Part shown: piece after piece, positions 61,259-64,000 of the stretch
Numbering within the stretch: the first letter of the stretch is position 1
Layout of the letters: each line of letters starts with the position of its first letter
DNA from: Tardiphaga sp. vice304
GTDB lineage: Bacteria > Pseudomonadota > Alphaproteobacteria > Rhizobiales > Xanthobacteraceae
NCBI RefSeq assembly: GCF_007018905.1
Contig: NZ_CP041402.1
Location: forward strand, 248,001 to 312,000
Direction of reading: 5' to 3'
Length of the DNA: 64,000 nucleotides
Made by a program: the position numbers and the translations under genes
Notes under the pieces: generated by a model
Seen by the model: only the letters and a program-made list of their open reading frames with translations
The model's database searches: none
What the model was told of the DNA's origin: nothing

Positions 61259-62299
61259 CTAAAAACCGATACGCGTCGTCTGGAGGCCTTCCGTCACGGC
61301 ATCGTCCGGGCGTGCGTCAGGCGGCGCGTCGTTTGTGAAGGTTGCCGGCACCAGTCGGCGGCGGTTGATGCGGAGATCGAAAATATCAAAACGGTTGTAA
61401 TAGCCGACGACGTCGTGAAACTGCTTGGGCTCGACGCATTTATTGAGGTCGATGTCGGCATAGAGAATCCCTTCGTCCTCGCACAGCGCCTCGCCGATCT
61501 GCTCGCCCGTCGGATCGAGGAAGAACGACGCGGCACGCGGCGTCCCGTCGAGCACGGCAGCAGCCGACGGATAATGCGCTACCAGCAAGTCGCGTGCCGC
61601 TTTGTCGAGAACACCTGCGGTGACCAGGCCGAACACCTTGGCCTCGAAGCAATGCGCGCTGGCGCGGATCCGGGTCGCGGCGGCGATGTGGTAATTGACG
61701 CCGTCGGCCGGACGCCTCGTCGGCCACACCGGCGGCCAGCTCGAAATGTGCAACTGCTCGCCCTGCGCCATCAGTGCGTAGCGTGCCAACGGATTGGTAT
61801 TCTCGCCACAGATCAACTGGCCAATCCGGCCGAGTCGGGTCTCGACGACCCTCAGGCCCGCGCCGTCACCGGGGCTCCAGATCAGCTTTTCGTAGAAGGT
61901 CGGCACCAGCTTGCGGTGGTGATTGAGAATCGCACCATCCTCGCCAATCAAAAGATTGCTGTTCCAGATGCAGCCGACGCTGGCCGGCGACTTCTCGCTG
62001 ATGCCGATCGAGACGACGATGCCCTGCGCCCGCGCCTCGTCTTTGATCGCCTTGACCTCGGGACCATCGACCAGCACCGACTGGTCCGCCATTAGGACGA
62101 ATAAGTCGTGATTGTCGATCGGCGCCGACAATGCGGCCCATACTGGAAAGGCAGGGATGAAGGTTTCCGGAAAAGCGACGAGGGCGGCGCCTGCAGCGGC
62201 TGCCTCACGGATGAGCGAGATCGCCTTTTTCGTGGTCGCGGCCTTGTCAAGAAATACCGGTGCCGCGTGGACCGCGGCGGCCTTGAATCGGGGAAGCAT
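61259..62299 (-). CDS. Nitrilase
   Basis: This 346-residue carbon-nitrogen hydrolase has the catalytic triad Glu45 ('LVAFPETFIPAFPVW'), Lys130 ('NHHRKLVPTFYEK') and Cys164 ('GQLICGENTNPLAR'). The W at the end of 'FPETFIPAFPVW' and 'LICGENTNPLAR' indicate a true nitrilase converting nitriles to acids and ammonia. The start at 62299 (MLPRFKAAAV) is chosen; an ATG at 62335 is in frame. It is first in the nitrile operon, divergent from a LysR regulator. Confidence 0.9.
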   Translation of the reverse strand: MLPRFKAAAVHAAPVFLDKAATTKKAISLIREAAAAGAALVAFPETFIPAFPVWAALSAPIDNHDLFVLMADQSVLVDGPEVKAIKDEARAQGIVVSIGISEKSPASVGCIWNSNLLIGEDGAILNHHRKLVPTFYEKLIWSPGDGAGLRVVETRLGRIGQLICGENTNPLARYALMAQGEQLHISSWPPVWPTRRPADGVNYHIAAATRIRASAHCFEAKVFGLVTAGVLDKAARDLLVAHYPSAAAVLDGTPRAASFFLDPTGEQIGEALCEDEGILYADIDLNKCVEPKQFHDVVGYYNRFDIFDLRINRRRLVPATFTNDAPPDARPDDAVTEGLQTTRIGF

Positions 62300-62359
62300 G
62301 TCAGGATCCTTGGTTTCCGACAGGCTAGGTCGCATCGGAGCGCCGTGGGTATAGGCAAT

Positions 62360-62379
62360 CCTGCAACCCGGCTTGCAGG
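62360..62379. promoter_or_regulatory. Inverted repeat between nitrilase and LysR genes
   Basis: CCTGCAA-CCCGGC-TTGCAGG is a perfect 7-base inverted repeat centred in the 136-base divergent spacer, the expected place for the LysR regulator to bind. It has the dyad form, though not a strict T-N11-A match. Confidence 0.5.
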
Positions 62380-62435
62380 CGGCGACAATCCGCCTCACCA
62401 CCAGGGCTTGGCACAGCTCTTGCTCCCGTCTCGGC

Positions 62436-63410
62436 ATGAAGGATTTCAATTCGATCGACTGGGACGACCTGAAGGTGTTCCTGCATGCGGCCCGCGGTGG
62501 CAGCCTGGGCAGCGCAGCGCGACGCCTGAAGGTCGATCAGTCCACCATCAGCCGCCGCATCGCGCATCTGGAAAGTACACTGGGTATTGCACTGTTCGAG
62601 CGGCTACCCTCGGGGCTGCGCGTCAATGAGGCCGGCGATCGCCTGTTGTGCCACGCCGAACGGATCGAGAGCGCAGTCATCGCGATGCGTGAGGACGTGC
62701 AATGCGGCAGCAGCCAGATGGCCGGGCGCGTGCGCCTTGCCACGATGGAGGGCATCGCCTCGCTTTATCTGGCGCAGCGTTTCGCGCAACTGCGCCACCA
62801 ACACCCCAACCTCACCGTGGAGTTGCTGACGTCGCCTCAAACCGTTTCAGTGAACCGGCGCGAAGCCGATCTCTTCCTCAGCTTTTTTCGGCCGGCCGGC
62901 CAAGGCATGGTGTCGGAAAGAATCGGCTGCTTCGAACTCCTGCTTTACGCCTCTCAGGATTATCTCGACCGCAACGGCATGCCCCGCTCGGCCGCCGATC
63001 TCGTCCGGCACAGCTTCGTGACCTATATCGATGACCTCATCCAGCTCGCGTCTGTGCGCTGGCTCGACGACATCATCAAGAACCCAACGGTGAGCTTTCA
63101 TTCCAACAGCATGATCGCGCAGATGAACGCCGCGGCCGGCGGCCTTGGCCTGGTGCTGTTACCAAGCTTCGCCGCAGCCGGCCGTGACGACCTTGTACCC
63201 ATGCTGCCCGCAAAGATTTCGACAACGCGTGAACTCTGGATTAACGTTCACACCGACCTGCAGTTCGTGCCGCGCATTCGCGCCGTATCAAGCTTTCTGA
63301 AGGCGACTTTCAAAATGGATCCGATGATGCAGAGCGATACGTCAGGCCGGAAACTGCTTGAGGCTCTCTTAGAATCAGACAGCAAGATCGCAACTTCCGA
63401 CAGCCATTGA
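62436..63410 (+). CDS. LysR-family regulator of the nitrile operon
   Basis: This 324-residue regulator has HTH 'DLKVFLHAARGGSLGSAARRLKVDQSTISRRIAHLE' and linker 'LGIALFERLPSGLRVNEAGDRLL', then the effector domain ('GRVRLATMEGIASLYLAQRF'). It is divergent from the nitrilase gene with a shared palindromic spacer, so it probably activates the nitrilase-ABC-nitrile hydratase operon. The start at 62436 gives the family N-terminus. Confidence 0.92.
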   Translation: MKDFNSIDWDDLKVFLHAARGGSLGSAARRLKVDQSTISRRIAHLESTLGIALFERLPSGLRVNEAGDRLLCHAERIESAVIAMREDVQCGSSQMAGRVRLATMEGIASLYLAQRFAQLRHQHPNLTVELLTSPQTVSVNRREADLFLSFFRPAGQGMVSERIGCFELLLYASQDYLDRNGMPRSAADLVRHSFVTYIDDLIQLASVRWLDDIIKNPTVSFHSNSMIAQMNAAAGGLGLVLLPSFAAAGRDDLVPMLPAKISTTRELWINVHTDLQFVPRIRAVSSFLKATFKMDPMMQSDTSGRKLLEALLESDSKIATSDSH

Positions 63411-64000
63411 TCTACGTACCGGGCAGACAGCGCCAACTATATGATCTTATTTATTAAAGTTCAGATTAAGGGCTTTGAACAAAGATGGTGCCCAGACCTG
63501 CCCGCCTGTTTGCAGAATATTACCACGAGCTAGGCCACACGCATGCCGACTATCAAAGAGCGTTTACTAACTCTAATAGCTTCTTAACCGGGCCTAACAG
63601 AGGCACAAATAGCCGAATGCCTATTTGGCGACGTAGCTGTAGATCGGCATGCCATTTTACCCTCGATCGGCTTCCCATATTGACCCCACTCGTGAGCATT
63701 AATGTCACTCACACTATTAACGATTTCAACGGTCGGCCGGCGTTAATGTGGGGCGCCGATCGGGGTTAAACTTCGGAGTCGATACAAAGGGCGCTGGAAT
63801 GACACCGTCCCCGCATCGGCCCAGCAAAGCGCTCCAGGGCTCGACTGTGGACGACGCGCTCGCTTCAAGGATGCACGCAACCCGCAGGGTTGGATCATCA
63901 AGCTGGGCCTTATAGGATTTGGTGCGGCTCAATCGTCTATGCCAGCTGATCGGTGTTTTTCGCCGGTTATGTATCGAGCAGATTGACTTCAACTGGCTGC
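63411..64000. other. Right-edge region without a recognised gene
   Basis: The region is lower in GC near 63440-63620. No open frame shows family motifs. It contains the IS21-like inverted repeats at 63651-63773, so it is probably insertion-sequence debris. Confidence 0.5.
63651..63773. repeat. Inverted pair of IS21-like terminal repeats
   Basis: Read on the minus strand, 63688-63651 gives TCAATATGGGAAGCCGATCG followed by AGGGTAAAATG. Read on the plus strand, 63743-63773 gives TTAATGTGGGGCGCCGATCG followed by GGGTTAAACTT. The two are similar over about 29 bases in opposite orientation. Multiple such repeats at element ends are a feature of IS21-family elements; no transposase is present. Confidence 0.45.

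Noticed and set aside
63726..63992. Minus-strand 88-residue frame at the right edge
   Set aside because: No motif or start signal; lies in insertion-sequence debris.
1..64000. CRISPR arrays, tRNA and rRNA genes
   Set aside because: No regularly spaced direct repeats and no cloverleaf or rRNA-like segments were seen by eye; a covariance-model scan would be decisive.

Overview
The window is high-GC, gene-dense DNA of an alphaproteobacterium. It looks most like a Bradyrhizobiaceae member (Bradyrhizobium, Rhodopseudomonas, Tardiphaga). The reasons are a close D-tartrate dehydratase relative, a CTLCSC (cobalt-type) nitrile hydratase, sites resembling the rhizobial iron control element (ICE), and many periplasmic-binding-protein transporters of soil-bacterial type. 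No rRNA, tRNA or CRISPR array was seen. All family names come from reading motifs; no database search was run.

Layout. (1) 1-2091: a LysR regulator (cut by the left edge) divergent from a VOC-fold ring-cleaving dioxygenase and a truncated alpha/beta hydrolase. (2) 2070-5872: paoABC-like periplasmic aldehyde oxidoreductase. (3) 6317-15352: an iron locus. An ICE-like site precedes PepSY, DUF2271, DUF4198 and ApbE genes, followed by a convergent PiuC dioxygenase and TonB receptor pair. A second ICE-like site and an accessory SecA-like ATPase lie beside them. The DUF2271 protein carries a candidate covalent-flavin motif that the neighbouring ApbE could modify. (4) 15349-27104: a dipeptide-type ABC transporter with one intact and one broken binding protein, a flavin monooxygenase, an SDR, an epimerase-type reductase and a frameshifted hydantoinase. 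(5) 27406-28123: IS30 debris. (6) 28239-37966: a compact ten-gene minus-strand operon led by a GntR regulator with its own clear promoter. It encodes an NMT1/THI5-type ABC importer and six enzymes (isochorismatase-type hydrolase, alpha/beta hydrolase, polysaccharide-deacetylase-fold enzyme, cytosine-deaminase-like amidohydrolase, Gfo/Idh/MocA dehydrogenase, ACMSD-like amidohydrolase). This is the best candidate for an undescribed catabolic pathway, probably for a nitrogen heterocycle or amide. (7) 38452-39840: a complete IS256-family element with terminal inverted repeats, then a RibD-type remnant. (8) 40942-47990: two divergent acyl-CoA operons around a TetR regulator and a doubled palindrome. 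(9) 48128-54300: a D-tartrate-dehydratase-like enzyme, a TctC-type binding protein, a TetR regulator, a Tat-exported ACMSD-like amidohydrolase, a broken deacetylase and another amidohydrolase. (10) 54478-54885: IS3 debris. (11) 55084-63410: a nitrile operon (nitrilase, branched-chain-type ABC importer, nitrile hydratase alpha and beta) divergent from a LysR regulator. The right edge holds IS21-like inverted repeats.

The overall picture is an accessory catabolic region. Several self-contained uptake-plus-enzyme modules each have a local regulator. They are separated by IS remnants, and at least seven genes are broken by frameshift, deletion or truncation.
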